Assembly (NCBI RefSeq): GCF_001548375.1
Contig: NZ_AP017295.1
Coordinates: 1,832,501-1,896,500, forward strand
Direction: 5' to 3'
Origin: Nostoc sp. NIES-3756
Lineage (GTDB): Bacteria; Cyanobacteriota; Cyanobacteriia; Cyanobacteriales; Nostocaceae
DNA length: 64,000 nt
Below, piece by piece: positions 33,495-42,427 of the stretch. How positions within the stretch are numbered: the first letter of the stretch is position 1; each line of letters opens with the position of its first letter. The notes under the pieces were generated by a model. The model did no database searches and had not been told where the DNA came from. It worked only from the letters and a program-made list of their open reading frames with translations. The translations under genes and the position numbers were made by a program.

Positions 33495-33526
33495 TAGTCA
33501 TTAGTCATTAGTCCACAGTCAACAGT
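33488..33526. repeat. Heptamer array overlapping the start of cobU
   Basis: TCATTAG units, then TCCACAG and TCAACAG, begin at about 33488, just inside and upstream of the cobU start codon at 33494 (minus strand). The first codons of cobU (MTNKN) are therefore in repeat DNA. Confidence 0.6.
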
Positions 33527-33762
33527 TTTTCTCGTCTGCTCTCTGTTCCCCTCCTCTTAGGGGCTAGGGGTGGGTTACTCCCTCATCTCCCCCCACTTCC
33601 TCATCTCTTTTATTTAAAAATTTCGTGACAATAAATAACTTTTAAGAGATAAAATTATCACCAGCATTATTTATGCCAAAATTGGCACAAGCTAAAAAAT
33701 CTTAATACCCTCATTGTGAATTATTCAACAGCTTTGGGGAACCTAGATTTCAGGGTAAATAT

Positions 33763-34557
33763 ATGAAAGCAGGCATAAAACGCATTGAAGCAACTTTACA
33801 TGATTTGGGGGCTAAGGACACTACTACAACAGAAGTAAGTGATGCTACCAAACGTCCCTTATCTTTTAGAATTAGTGTTACAGCTAAAGAGTCAGCAGAA
33901 AGTGAGAGTAAAAGTCTAGAACAGACTCAAGACTTGAGGATAGATAGCCAAAATGAGCCTTCTTTGACGCAAGATTTGTTTCCCCACCATAGTTCTGTAC
34001 AAACTTTTCCTGCCCAAGAGGGGGTAGGTAAAACACCAATCCTGCCTAAATTTAAAACAACTACATTTAGTAGTCATCGTCACGGCGCAAATCCAGCGCT
34101 GGCTATGAATATATTGCAAGAAATTCAAGAAACAGTCGCTGGGTGGCAGCAAGAACTACACAATATATTACAACAAATTCAAGATATTTACTTAGAAGGG
34201 CCAATTGTTAATGGTTGGTTAGAGTCGAATCCTAGCGAACCGGAAACAGGTGGTACTGCCACATTACGGCACGCGGAAGTTGACCAGTTGATGAATTACG
34301 TAGAAGAAATTTGCGCTAATGATGGGAAAACACCTCATCAAGCTTATCGTACTGGTTATAATCTCTGTGGATTAGATAATTCAGGTAAAGTTTGGTCACG
34401 CCCTTGTCCAGCTGATCAGTTAGTCAGTGTGAGTATGGCGATCGCTCGTTACCAAAAACTACGTCAATTGTTGGGGCGTAAACAATATTTAGAAACTCGT
34501 CTTAGCCAACTAGCCGAAAGCCTCGTAGTTTTACATAGTCACATTCAACAATCGTAA
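33763..34557 (+). CDS. Unrecognised protein with coiled-coil C-terminal half
   Basis: This 264-residue protein is not recognised. Residues ~15-110 are low-complexity and rich in Ser, Thr, Glu and Gln and probably disordered. From ~115 on it is a helical domain: NILQEIQETVAGWQQELHNI-LQQIQDIYLEGP, then TATLRHAEVDQLMNYVEEIC, a stretch YRTGYNLCGLDNSGKVWSRPCP (~198-219) that looks conserved, and a final helix KLRQLLGRKQYLETRLSQLAES. No signal peptide or membrane segment is visible. It stands alone upstream of the glycan genes at 34685. The layout suggests a cytosolic structural or regulatory protein particular to cyanobacteria. Confidence 0.6.
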   Translation: MKAGIKRIEATLHDLGAKDTTTTEVSDATKRPLSFRISVTAKESAESESKSLEQTQDLRIDSQNEPSLTQDLFPHHSSVQTFPAQEGVGKTPILPKFKTTTFSSHRHGANPALAMNILQEIQETVAGWQQELHNILQQIQDIYLEGPIVNGWLESNPSEPETGGTATLRHAEVDQLMNYVEEICANDGKTPHQAYRTGYNLCGLDNSGKVWSRPCPADQLVSVSMAIARYQKLRQLLGRKQYLETRLSQLAESLVVLHSHIQQS

Positions 34558-34644
34558 AATATTAATACTATTTCCGCAAAAACGCGGATGGTTAGGAGGG
34601 GAATCTAAGTATAGATTAAATCTCAGCAGTTAATTAAAATTCAA

Positions 34645-34675
34645 GAATTAATTACGAATTACGAATTACGAATTA
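34645..34675. repeat. Short inverted-orientation GTAATTC array
   Basis: Three to four ACGAATT units lie just before the start of the glycosyltransferase gene at 34685. Confidence 0.7.
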
Positions 34676-34684
34676 TCAACACTT

Positions 34685-35626
34685 ATGCCAGATACTCAAA
34701 TCTCTGCCATTATCTGTACTCACAATCGGGATACTTATTTAGGTGCGGCGATTGATAGCCTATTAGGGCAAGATTTCACAGGTGAGTTTGAAGTTGTGGT
34801 AGTGGATAACGGATCTAGCGATCGCACTCGTGAAGTTGTCGAGCAGAGGGCTGGTGATTCACGTTTAAAATATGTATTTGAACCCATCATTGGTTTATCT
34901 GTAGCGCGGAATACTGGTGCTAAAATCGCTAGTGCCGAAATTCTGGCTTATTTAGATGATGATGCAGTCGCTAGTAAGCAGTGGCTACAAGTATTGTATG
35001 GAGCTTATCAACAAAATCTGCAACTAGCGATCGCTGGTGGTAAAGTTACTCTCCTTTGGCCTCCCGACATCAAACCACCAACTTGGCTATCTTCTGAGTT
35101 ATCAGGAAATTTGGGAGCCTACGATTTAGGTGAGGATATAGTTTATATTCAGCAACCAGGGTTAACACCAAGAGGCTTGAATTACTCTATCCGCCGCACT
35201 TTTTTGGCAGAAATCGGTGGTTTTGACCCTAATCTTGGTCGCGTAGGGAAAAACCTCCTATCTAATGAGGAACTACAAATGACAGAACTCGCCCTCAAAG
35301 GAGGTTGGCAAGTTGCCTATCTACCAGAAGCCTTAGTTGCTCATAACGTCGCTCCAGAACGCCTCAACCGCTCCTGGTTTTTAAACCGGGGATGGTGGCA
35401 AGGGATCAGTGAGTGCTATCGAGAGCAAGTCGCAGGGAGGGCAGGAATTGGTCAATTATCCAGAGGTGGCGAACGGTTGGTGCGTGGCTTGTATAAAGCT
35501 GCCCGATATTTTTCCAATCCAGCCTTACGTTTTGATAACCTTGTATATGCCTATGGACAAATAGGTTACTTAATCGCAGTCCTTCAAGGTTTACTGTTTA
35601 CAGCTAATAATAAAAGTAGTCAATAG
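34685..35626 (+). CDS. Family 2 glycosyltransferase
   Basis: This 313-residue GT-A enzyme has the standard N-terminal nucleotide-binding block SAIICTHNRDTYLGAAIDSL (~7-26), VVVDNGSSDRT (~38-48), and the DDD motif in AYLDDDAVASKQWL (~92-105) that binds the metal and donor. After it come PRGLNYSIRR (~160) and NEELQMTELALKGGW (~197-211) as acceptor-side motifs. No membrane segment is evident until a hydrophobic stretch at the C-terminus (GYLIAVLQGLLFT). It begins an operon with a second GT2 gene 22 bp downstream and an acetyltransferase, so it probably builds an extracellular polysaccharide. Confidence 0.87.
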   Translation: MPDTQISAIICTHNRDTYLGAAIDSLLGQDFTGEFEVVVVDNGSSDRTREVVEQRAGDSRLKYVFEPIIGLSVARNTGAKIASAEILAYLDDDAVASKQWLQVLYGAYQQNLQLAIAGGKVTLLWPPDIKPPTWLSSELSGNLGAYDLGEDIVYIQQPGLTPRGLNYSIRRTFLAEIGGFDPNLGRVGKNLLSNEELQMTELALKGGWQVAYLPEALVAHNVAPERLNRSWFLNRGWWQGISECYREQVAGRAGIGQLSRGGERLVRGLYKAARYFSNPALRFDNLVYAYGQIGYLIAVLQGLLFTANNKSSQ

Positions 35627-35648
35627 TCCTTTAAAGTAAATTATATAT

Positions 35649-36590
35649 ATGTCATCTAAAGTCCCCGTTTCTGTACTCATCCCTGCCAAAAATGAAGAGG
35701 CAAATCTACCAGCCTGTCTCGACAGCCTCCAAAGAGCAGATGAAATATTTATTGTAGATTCGCAAAGTACAGATAGAAGTGCTGAGATTGCTAAAAATTA
35801 TGGTGCCAACCTAGTTCAGTTTCACTTTAATGGACGTTGGCCGAAAAAGAAAAATTGGTCTTTAGATAACCTACCATTTCGCAACGAGTGGGTATTGATT
35901 GTAGATTGTGATGAGCGCATTCCTAATGAATTGTGGGATGAAATCGCTCAAGTTATTAAACAAGAAGAATTTACAGGCTACTATCTCAACCGTCGAGTAT
36001 TTTTCTTGGGTAAATGGATTCGCTATGGTGGCAAATATCCCGATTGGAACTTACGCTTATTTAAGCATAAGTTAGGGCGCTACGAAAATTTACATACCGA
36101 AGACGTACCAAATACAGGCGATAACGAAGTTCATGAACACGTTGTCATGCAGGGTAAAGTCGGGTATCTCAAACAAGATATGCTTCATGAAGATTTCCGT
36201 GACATTTACCACTGGCTAGAAAGACACAACCGTTACTCCAATTGGGAAGCCCGCGTTTATTACAACCTGATTACAGGTGAAGATCAAAGTGATACCATTG
36301 GAGCCAATTTATTTGGTGAAGCCGTACAACGCAAACGTTTTCTCAAAAAAGTCTGGGTACGCCTGCCATTTAAACCGCTTTTAAGGTTTATTTTGTTCTA
36401 CATCATTCGGCTAGGCTTTCTCGATGGCAAAGCTGGATATATTTATGGACGGTTGTTAAGTCAATACGAATATCAAATTGGCGTTAAACTCTACGAATTA
36501 AGCAATTGTGGCGGTCAATTGAATACTGCAAATACTTCTCCTTCCCTCCCTCCATCTCTAGCTCAAGAAATTGAAAAGTCTACAACCTAA
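35649..36590 (+). CDS. Family 2 glycosyltransferase, WaaE/KdtX-like
   Basis: This 313-residue protein is of the LPS core glucosyltransferase (WaaE/KdtX) type: SVLIPAKNEEANLPACLDSL (~7-26), VDSQSTDRSAEIAKNYGANL (~36-55), WPKKKNWSLDNLPFRNEWVL-IVDCDERIP (~64-92, with DCDER as acidic motif) and HEDFRDIYHWLERHNRYS (~179-196). The C-terminal part has a hydrophobic segment (LLRFILFYIIRLGFLDG, ~250-266). It follows the preceding GT2 gene by 22 bp and precedes an acetyltransferase, which fits an exopolysaccharide or glycan operon. Confidence 0.88.
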   Translation: MSSKVPVSVLIPAKNEEANLPACLDSLQRADEIFIVDSQSTDRSAEIAKNYGANLVQFHFNGRWPKKKNWSLDNLPFRNEWVLIVDCDERIPNELWDEIAQVIKQEEFTGYYLNRRVFFLGKWIRYGGKYPDWNLRLFKHKLGRYENLHTEDVPNTGDNEVHEHVVMQGKVGYLKQDMLHEDFRDIYHWLERHNRYSNWEARVYYNLITGEDQSDTIGANLFGEAVQRKRFLKKVWVRLPFKPLLRFILFYIIRLGFLDGKAGYIYGRLLSQYEYQIGVKLYELSNCGGQLNTANTSPSLPPSLAQEIEKSTT

Positions 36591-36630
36591 GAATTGGGGA
36601 TGGGGAAGCAGAGGAGCAGAGGAGAAAAAC

Positions 36631-36672
36631 TGTTGACTGTGGACTATTGACTAATGACCAAATGACTAACGA
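36631..36672. repeat. Heptamer repeats running into a coding start
   Basis: TGTTGACTGTGGACTATTGACTAATGACCAAATGACTAACGAC is built of heptamer units (nGACTAt, nGACTAA). The ATG at 36662 and the codons after it (ATGACTAACGAC) are part of the array. Confidence 0.7.
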
Positions 36673-37225
36673 CAAACCTTTTGTAGATTTACGCCAGTAC
36701 GACCAATCTTGGTTTAATCGAGGAAGAGCAAATTGGTATATTTTGTTATGGTGGTTGGTGCAGGCGATCGCCTTTCCTCTCACTCCTCATCCTTTTAGTA
36801 ACATACGTTGTTGGATATTACGTTTATTTGGTGCGCGAGTCGGTAAGGGTGTGGTTGTCCGTCCCACTGCTCGTTTTACCTTCCCCTGGAAAGTTACTAT
36901 TGGAGATTACAGTTGGATTGGTGACGATGTAGTTCTCTACAGCTTAGATGAAATTAACATCGGTCAGCATTGCGTAATTTCACAGAAAACTTATCTATGT
37001 ACTGGTAGCCATGATATCCAAGACCCAGCATTTGGGTTAAAGATAGCAGGTATCACCATCGGTAATGGTGCTTGGGTAGCCACAGATTGTTTTATAGCGC
37101 CAGGGGTACAAATTGGAGCTAATGCTGTAATTGGCGCTCGTAGTAGCGTTTTTACTAGTATGCCGACTGGGCAAGTCTGTTGGGGTAGTCCTTGCCGTCC
37201 TCACCATCCCAGGTTGAAGGAGTAG
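36662..37225 (+). CDS. WcaF-like colanic-acid-type acetyltransferase (left-handed beta-helix)
   Basis: This 187-residue protein has the hexapeptide-repeat acyltransferase fold with the N-terminal extension of WcaF: VDLRQYDQSWFNRGR, a membrane-associated helix (ILLWWLVQAIAFPLT), then repeats such as IGDYSWIGDDVVLYSLDEIN-IGQHCVISQ and IGNGAWVATDCFIAPGVQIG-ANAVIGARS, with the catalytic-type His in CTGSHDIQ (~111). It probably O-acetylates a polysaccharide made by the two upstream glycosyltransferases. I use the ATG at 36662; the frame also has a TTG at 36647. Both starts lie in heptamer repeat DNA, so the N-terminus (MTNDK) is repeat-derived. Confidence 0.85.
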   Translation: MTNDKPFVDLRQYDQSWFNRGRANWYILLWWLVQAIAFPLTPHPFSNIRCWILRLFGARVGKGVVVRPTARFTFPWKVTIGDYSWIGDDVVLYSLDEINIGQHCVISQKTYLCTGSHDIQDPAFGLKIAGITIGNGAWVATDCFIAPGVQIGANAVIGARSSVFTSMPTGQVCWGSPCRPHHPRLKE

Positions 37226-37315
37226 GAGGCAGAGCAATTCAAAATTCAAAATATAAGAATTTCTCAGTACGGGCTGAACGCCCCGCTTCCGCTAACAGCA
37301 CTCCTTACTACCCAA

Positions 37316-38131
37316 TTATGGTTTAGAAGAAATCAGAGGTTTGGGTATAATGTCATCTAACTTGATGCTTGTGAGTAGGTTACGCCATTTTTCGGCAAGT
37401 GTGGTATCTCGAGGATTTTGTTGGCGGAGTTGAAAGAGTAATTCGGCAGAGTCGAACCAAATACCATTTTCGGCGTAGATGTCAATTTTCTGTAATGGTG
37501 AACTGGTTTCTAATTGCTTGAGGGTTGCGGGTTTGAGTTGGACTCGCTGAATTACGCCTTCAACATAGATGGGGGGTGAAGGTTTTTTGTGGTCACACTC
37601 TACGGTAAAAAACCAACGGTATTGCTTATCTAATGCTAAAGCAACAGCATCAGTGGGTAGGGAAACGCTAATGATTCCTGGCTTTTCTGGGAGAGCGATC
37701 GCTTTTTGGTAAATAATATTCGCATCCTGGTCTTGCAATACAAATTCCGTTGGATAGCCAGAATCTTGAGAATACGGCACATAGAACAAAAATGTCGGAT
37801 GTGCCTGTGTTGTGAGTCCCCAAACATTGGTAACGGTGGGAACATCTTCAGTAAACGGCACTAAAGCAGTTAATTGAGGTTCTACTGAGGGACAGGAACC
37901 CCGTTTAGCACCACCACGAACACGCCCTCCAGGACGGCGTTCTGAGCTTGGTAGAGGTACTTGAGCAAAGTGAGTTTTTTTAGTAGGAGTAATTAAAGGT
38001 ACGTTATTTGTGTTACGCGGGTTAGGGGAACTAACAGTAGGCTTTGCTAATACCCAGGAATTTCCACCTAATAGGCTGGTGTAGCCTACAGCGATCGCAA
38101 CTAATAGTTTAATAGGTTTTAAATTAGACAT
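37316..38131 (-). CDS. DUF928 family secreted protein
   Basis: This 271-residue protein has a signal peptide (LLVAIAVGYTSLLGGNSWVLA, cleavage near residue 30), a Pro/Asn-rich linker with RRPGGRVRGGAKRG (~65-78), and a DUF928 domain (~80-260) with the conserved LTALVPFTEDVPTVTNVWGL, LPTDAVALALDKQYRWFFTV and YAENGIWFDSAELLFQLRQQ blocks. DUF928 proteins are found almost only in cyanobacteria and are usually encoded beside CHAT/CHASE2 genes, as here. The function is unknown; it should act in the periplasm. The last gene of the DUF1822, CHAT-CHASE2, DUF928 series. Confidence 0.87.
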   Translation of the reverse strand: MSNLKPIKLLVAIAVGYTSLLGGNSWVLAKPTVSSPNPRNTNNVPLITPTKKTHFAQVPLPSSERRPGGRVRGGAKRGSCPSVEPQLTALVPFTEDVPTVTNVWGLTTQAHPTFLFYVPYSQDSGYPTEFVLQDQDANIIYQKAIALPEKPGIISVSLPTDAVALALDKQYRWFFTVECDHKKPSPPIYVEGVIQRVQLKPATLKQLETSSPLQKIDIYAENGIWFDSAELLFQLRQQNPRDTTLAEKWRNLLTSIKLDDIIPKPLISSKP

Positions 38132-38135
38132 ATTA

Positions 38136-38210
38136 TTTATTGGTCATTGGTCATTGGTCAATAGTCATTAGTCCACAGTCAATAGTCCATAGTCCACAGT
38201 TATTCTGCCT
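38136..38210. repeat. Heptamer array between DUF928 and CHAT-CHASE2 genes
   Basis: About ten imperfect units (TCATTGG, TCAATAG, TCATTAG, TCCACAG, TCCATAG) fill the 93-bp spacer between two genes of the same strand. Confidence 0.8.
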
Positions 38211-38224
38211 CATCTTCCCATTCC

Positions 38225-40561
38225 CTACTCCTTACTCCCTACTCTCCTATTTTGAATTGTCACTACAGTAACAGTTGACACCAAGGATAAGGCACTTGGG
38301 ACAAAGGGAACCCAAAAGCCCCAAACTAGTAGACTGAGACTCATGAAGTACAAAACACTAGAACTCACACCAACTGCTAATGCCAACTTGGAAAATAAAC
38401 GCCATCGCCAAGCTAGGAAGCCACCTAAAGCAGCCCAACTACCAATCCAAACTACTTCTAACCCAGGCATCCACACCGTTAACAATGAGCGCCTGTCGAG
38501 AACAGCACTTAGAATTTGGCTCACCATGTGAGCCTGTACCATAACTCCAGGCATTTGCTCGTCTAAACGGCTGCCGTAGGGTGTACCCCAATAGTCGGGA
38601 AAGTCTCCTCTGGCTACTACACCAACCAGTATAATCCGATCCTTAATAGCGTTCGGATTGATGGGACTATTTAAAATCTGGGTGAGTGTCACCTGTTCAG
38701 CGATTTTTCGGGAAGCGCGGTAATTGAGGAGAATTTGACCACCATTGGCATCAATACCTTGATAAGCTCCTGTGCGTGATGAGAGGCGATGAAGAACAAT
38801 ATTGCCTACCTGTAAATTCTTAGTGGCTTCTTCAGAGGTGAATTTTGATTCAATCCCTAGAGATGAGAGATAGAGAAATGCTAACTGAGTACTGAAAGCA
38901 TAGGGTGCAGAACATAATGATGCGGTTTCTTGATTCATGAATAGGAGATGTCGCCGCACTACACCATCAGCATCGTGAACGAAGTCGCTAAAGCCTTGGC
39001 GTTCTCTAGGGATTTCTGGTGGTGGTTCAATGCCTTTGATATTGGCAGTTGTATCACTTCCCTTACACACACCAATTAAATTGTCAGTCTGTTTGAGTTG
39101 AGAAATTAAATCTGGTTGTTCGGCGGGGAAGTCACGATAGATATCTAAACCAATAGCTTTAGGTTGATATTGGGATAGTTTTGTTAATAGTTGGGTAAGT
39201 GACTTTTCAGAGATAGAAGTTCCTTTTAATGACTCGCCGTTACGGCGTTGATTAGCTAAATCTTCGTCATCTATTGTGACTATAAGTATGCGGGGATCGG
39301 GGCCTTCGTCGGGGCGCGATCGCATCATTTGATCATAGGCTTGTAGTTCAGATGTTTGTAACACTCCCAAAAACCTTAAGCCACAAACTACAGCCGTCAC
39401 CAGCAAACTCGACAAAGCCACCTTCTTTAACCCACGTTGTTTAGGAACTGGTGGAACATCATTAAATATAGGTTGTGTTAGAGGCTCGGCTAATTCGTCC
39501 CAAGTAAGCGGTACTTGGGCAGGATTTTGACAAATTACTGGTAGCCAAGTCGCACAGGGAAATCTATCTTCTAAACCTTGCAAGCGTTCCCTGGCATGTC
39601 TGACTGCTTGGTATAAAGATTCACCACTAGCAAAGCTTTGAATAAAATACTTCAAGAACTCTTGAGCGACCTGATCGGGAACAGGTTCGCGCATGACAAT
39701 GATTTGGGGGATGTTTAAATCCGCTAGTTCTTTCGCCAGTCCTAACCCATCACAGGAATTAAAAATTGCTAATTGTAACCCTCTTTCTATGGCTTGTTTG
39801 AGGGCGTACTTTAATTCACCAATACTGAGGCTATCAGTTTTATTGAGGTAAATTCTACCGATACCGTCGTGTCCTTGACTAGAACTGTGTCCGGCGAAAA
39901 ATAAAATATCCCAACTTCTGCCCCAAAGATAATCTGTTAATTCTTTACGTTGTGGTTCTACTAAAAAGCTGACATCCGCATTAGGAAAATTTTGCAGCAT
40001 TGCTTGGTCAGCTTGGGTATTAATTCCCTGACTATTACCAACGATCGCCAAAATATTAACACTGGGGTTAGGGGTGCGACGCTTATGAACTAGCTCGTAG
40101 CTTGGTGATGACAGAGCGATTTCTGCTTTGGGATAGCGTTCCAGTAAATCCCAGATGTGCCAAGGTAATCTTTGTAAGTGGCTATTTTCTGACTGTAAAA
40201 TTACGCGAATTTCGTCTGTCGGTTGTAATTTTTCTAACCATTTTTCCCTTAAAGGGCGAAACTCTTGTGCTTGTAACCAATTATTAAACCGTAACCGTAA
40301 AGTATGGGCTAATTCATGGCAATCTTGAGTAATTGATACATTTGTGACCTGAATTTTGTCAGCATCTAAGCGATAACCGTTACCAAGCTGTAGATAGGTG
40401 GATTGCCAACGAGTGTAATATAGCAGCATATCAGGACATGGCGGGAGCTTACCTGTGATTTCTGTCGAAGGGCGATCGCTTTCTTCGCCAATCTGAAGAG
40501 TCACGGTAAACCCCTGGTCAAAACCACCATCTCCAAATTTCAGCACCACCAACTTTGTCAT
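38225..40561 (-). CDS. CHAT-CHASE2 transmembrane protein
   Basis: This 778-residue protein joins a caspase-like CHAT protease domain to a CHASE2 sensor. The CHAT part (residues ~155-350) has both catalytic signatures: FFAGHSSS (His ~224) and FNSCDGLG (Cys ~270). A membrane segment follows (~380-400), then the CHASE2 domain (~415-690), which should face the periplasm (ILIVTIDDEDLA, IGLDIYRDFP, ILVGVVARGDFPDYWGTPYG), and three closing membrane segments (~695-770). CHAT would be in the cytosol. The likely role is signal-dependent proteolysis or signalling. I use the ATG at 40561, preceded by GGAG; the frame extends to a GTG at 40591. DUF1822 (upstream) and DUF928 (downstream) genes accompany it. 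Confidence 0.88.
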   Translation of the reverse strand: MTKLVVLKFGDGGFDQGFTVTLQIGEESDRPSTEITGKLPPCPDMLLYYTRWQSTYLQLGNGYRLDADKIQVTNVSITQDCHELAHTLRLRFNNWLQAQEFRPLREKWLEKLQPTDEIRVILQSENSHLQRLPWHIWDLLERYPKAEIALSSPSYELVHKRRTPNPSVNILAIVGNSQGINTQADQAMLQNFPNADVSFLVEPQRKELTDYLWGRSWDILFFAGHSSSQGHDGIGRIYLNKTDSLSIGELKYALKQAIERGLQLAIFNSCDGLGLAKELADLNIPQIIVMREPVPDQVAQEFLKYFIQSFASGESLYQAVRHARERLQGLEDRFPCATWLPVICQNPAQVPLTWDELAEPLTQPIFNDVPPVPKQRGLKKVALSSLLVTAVVCGLRFLGVLQTSELQAYDQMMRSRPDEGPDPRILIVTIDDEDLANQRRNGESLKGTSISEKSLTQLLTKLSQYQPKAIGLDIYRDFPAEQPDLISQLKQTDNLIGVCKGSDTTANIKGIEPPPEIPRERQGFSDFVHDADGVVRRHLLFMNQETASLCSAPYAFSTQLAFLYLSSLGIESKFTSEEATKNLQVGNIVLHRLSSRTGAYQGIDANGGQILLNYRASRKIAEQVTLTQILNSPINPNAIKDRIILVGVVARGDFPDYWGTPYGSRLDEQMPGVMVQAHMVSQILSAVLDRRSLLTVWMPGLEVVWIGSWAALGGFLAWRWRLFSKLALAVGVSSSVLYFMSLSLLVWGFWVPFVPSALSLVSTVTVVTIQNRRVGSKE

Positions 40562-40724
40562 GACTTTCGCTCCGCCTCGCTTCCAAATCACTGGAGTTTT
40601 GAGTCACTCAGACTTAAAGACAAATACACAATTCAAGCCATTGCTGGAATTTTGTACATCTCGTAATTTAGTTACCCATTTTTATGTATCAATTACCAAT
40701 TACATGAGGAAAGATTTGGATATC

Positions 40725-41690
40725 TTAAATTACAAAGTTTTCTGTAACACTCATATCATCCAATGATACCTGAACGCTAAATTGTTCCTCAAGTTCCCCA
40801 CGGAATTGTAACTGGAGGTAGTTGTCAGCACTTCTGGCTTGAGCTTCTAGAAATACTGCTCCAGATGTGTCTAGTACCTTAAGTTCTACCCCTGTTGGCA
40901 GGTATATTTGATTACCTATAGCGTGAAGTTGTAGGCGGACGCTAGTTTTTCCATTGGTTTCAGGCGCAATTTCCATAATCAACATCACTTGTTGATTGAC
41001 AATTTGGATACCCAAATCAATTAATTTTGCCCGTCTGGTGACTGCTTGTTGATTAGAAGCTGTTTCTGGAGTACTTACAGGACTACGAAAAGCATAAGCT
41101 GGTCTAGCTTCCAGCGAGTTCCACAAATCTTCTATGGTTTGCCAACCTGCTTCACATTGACCAATAAACCACTGACTTAAATTTACCCAAGCATCAACAG
41201 GAGAACTTTTGAGTTGCTCTAAGCGATCAATTAATGCTTCTATGGGTTGTAGTTGATTTAAACTTAATGTCTCGGTTGTAACTTTTTTAATAAAGCCTAG
41301 TAACTTAGCTTCCGAATTGGTTTCATCAACTTGCACAATTACATAACCTATTCTTTCCTCCCAAGTTTCTGGGGGAATAGAACATACTTGCTCATGCGAT
41401 TGTACAGGACGGCATTCCAAACGACCAAGTGAGGGAATTTCTAAATCAGCCACATCCGCACAAAGCTGCATAATGGGATTCCAACTATCACTAGCTGTTA
41501 AATTAGTGGGAACTTCCATCATTTGCAGATAGTCGTTGACTACTGACACAGCCAAAGTATTGAGCCTGACTTGCTCTGCTTTTTGGGAATTAGGCTGATT
41601 GTTAGCGAACTGCTGGGCAGTAGTACGAGCTGCTTGAGAAATCGGTAAGATAATGGCGAAATCGTCTAGCTTGTTGGTAGTGTTAGTCAT
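40725..41690 (-). CDS. DUF1822 family protein
   Basis: This 321-residue protein matches the cyanobacterial DUF1822 family: an N-terminal ILPISQAARTTAQQFA-NNQPNSQKAEQVRLNTLAV-SVVNDYLQMMEV (~14-60), the WVNLSQWFIGQCEAGWQTIEDL block (~166-187) and a C-terminal beta-rich region ending VSLDDMSVTENF. The function is unknown, but the family is typically encoded next to CHAT or CHASE2 genes and may prepare or regulate them. No signal peptide is visible. It lies 163 bp upstream of the CHAT-CHASE2 gene on the same strand. Confidence 0.85.
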   Translation of the reverse strand: MTNTTNKLDDFAIILPISQAARTTAQQFANNQPNSQKAEQVRLNTLAVSVVNDYLQMMEVPTNLTASDSWNPIMQLCADVADLEIPSLGRLECRPVQSHEQVCSIPPETWEERIGYVIVQVDETNSEAKLLGFIKKVTTETLSLNQLQPIEALIDRLEQLKSSPVDAWVNLSQWFIGQCEAGWQTIEDLWNSLEARPAYAFRSPVSTPETASNQQAVTRRAKLIDLGIQIVNQQVMLIMEIAPETNGKTSVRLQLHAIGNQIYLPTGVELKVLDTSGAVFLEAQARSADNYLQLQFRGELEEQFSVQVSLDDMSVTENFVI

Positions 41691-41925
41691 AGTTGAATCC
41701 CAAGTTAATCAATGCTGCTATGTACATATCGCCCGCATTGATTAAATTTATGCCACAAAACTGAGAAATTTCCGCCAAATTTTCCGAACTGGCGATCGCA
41801 ATATTTGTATTTATAGCTTAAACTCGGTGGCTATGTATAAAATTTCTCGCCTGAACTTGTTACGGTTCGGCTAACATAGCCTGACTTTACTGGGCTTGAT
41901 TTGAGGACTGTCTGTGTAATTCTTG

Positions 41926-42051
41926 CTACACTTCCTCTAATTCCCAATTTAATTCCTGTGCTATTTGCTCTAAACTCAGTTCTAATTTCAACAGCAAAGG
42001 TATTAACCTCAACTTTTCTTGATGACGTTGAAGCTTCGCACAGTACGCCAT
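41926..42051 (-). pseudogene. Remnant with Rpn/Uma2-like C-terminal helix
   Basis: A 41-codon frame reads MAYCAKLQRHQEKLRLIPLL and continues through LELSLEQIAQELNWELEEV to a stop. The end, with 'SLEQIAQxLxxxLEEV', resembles the C-terminal helices of cyanobacterial Rpn-type PD-(D/E)xK nucleases or transposase accessory proteins. A stop codon lies nine codons upstream in frame and no nuclease core is present, so it looks like the tail of a decayed gene. It could also be a chance frame. Confidence 0.4.
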
Positions 42052-42297
42052 TTTTTTGAGCCGGAAATACTACAAAAATCGTTGAGCCACTTACCGCTTT
42101 TACGGGTATGAGGGAAATTACAACGCGGATATTCCAGGAAGATTTACCCTAATTCATATTCTCATTATGCAACGCCCTAATTTGACTGCATAAACCTCAA
42201 AACTGAAACGTGTAACTCAACAAGAAATTCAAAGGCTAACAGCAATGGCATTTTTTGCGCCACTTGCGTAAGTCCTAAGAAAGTAAAACTCTTTCTA

Positions 42298-42303
42298 AAG
42301 GAG
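42298..42303 (+). promoter_or_regulatory. Strong ribosome binding site of a small ORF
   Basis: AAGGAG, seven bases before the ATG at 42311, is one of the best Shine-Dalgarno matches in the window. Confidence 0.6.
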
Positions 42304-42310
42304 ACTAAAG

Positions 42311-42427
42311 ATGAGAGCAATTCGTGCAATTGCCAAAGATTTAGATGGGGCAGAAGATGTCAAAAAAGAACAAGAGGTACAACTATCAACTTTAGTTGAT
42401 AACATCACCAAAAAATGTCATAACTAA
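42311..42427 (+). CDS. Small ORF (38 residues), unknown
   Basis: The frame reads MRAIRAIAKDLDGAEDVKKE, continues EQEVQLSTLVDNITKK and ends CHN. It is preceded by a near-perfect ribosome binding site (AAGGAG) and followed, after an AT-rich 170-bp stretch, by a strong 12-bp hairpin at 42601-42628. The peptide is charged and helical, without a signal peptide or membrane segment. I do not recognise it. The good translation signal is the main support; codon use is not enough to prove it. It could be a regulatory peptide, a leader of the next gene (DUF4360) or a short protein of the neighbouring CHAT group. Confidence 0.5.
   Translation: MRAIRAIAKDLDGAEDVKKEQEVQLSTLVDNITKKCHN

Larger units (their letters stand above)
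41691..42310. other. Long intergenic region with an ORF remnant
   Basis: This 620-bp stretch lies between the DUF1822 gene and a small ORF on the other strand. It holds a 41-codon fragment on the minus strand (41926-42051) and, around it, disrupted frames on both strands, suggesting decayed coding DNA. No full gene or insertion-sequence ends were recognised. Confidence 0.5.

Noticed and set aside
32913..33762. Cobalamin riboswitch near cobU
   Set aside because: No B12-box-like sequence or structured leader was recognised upstream of cobU.
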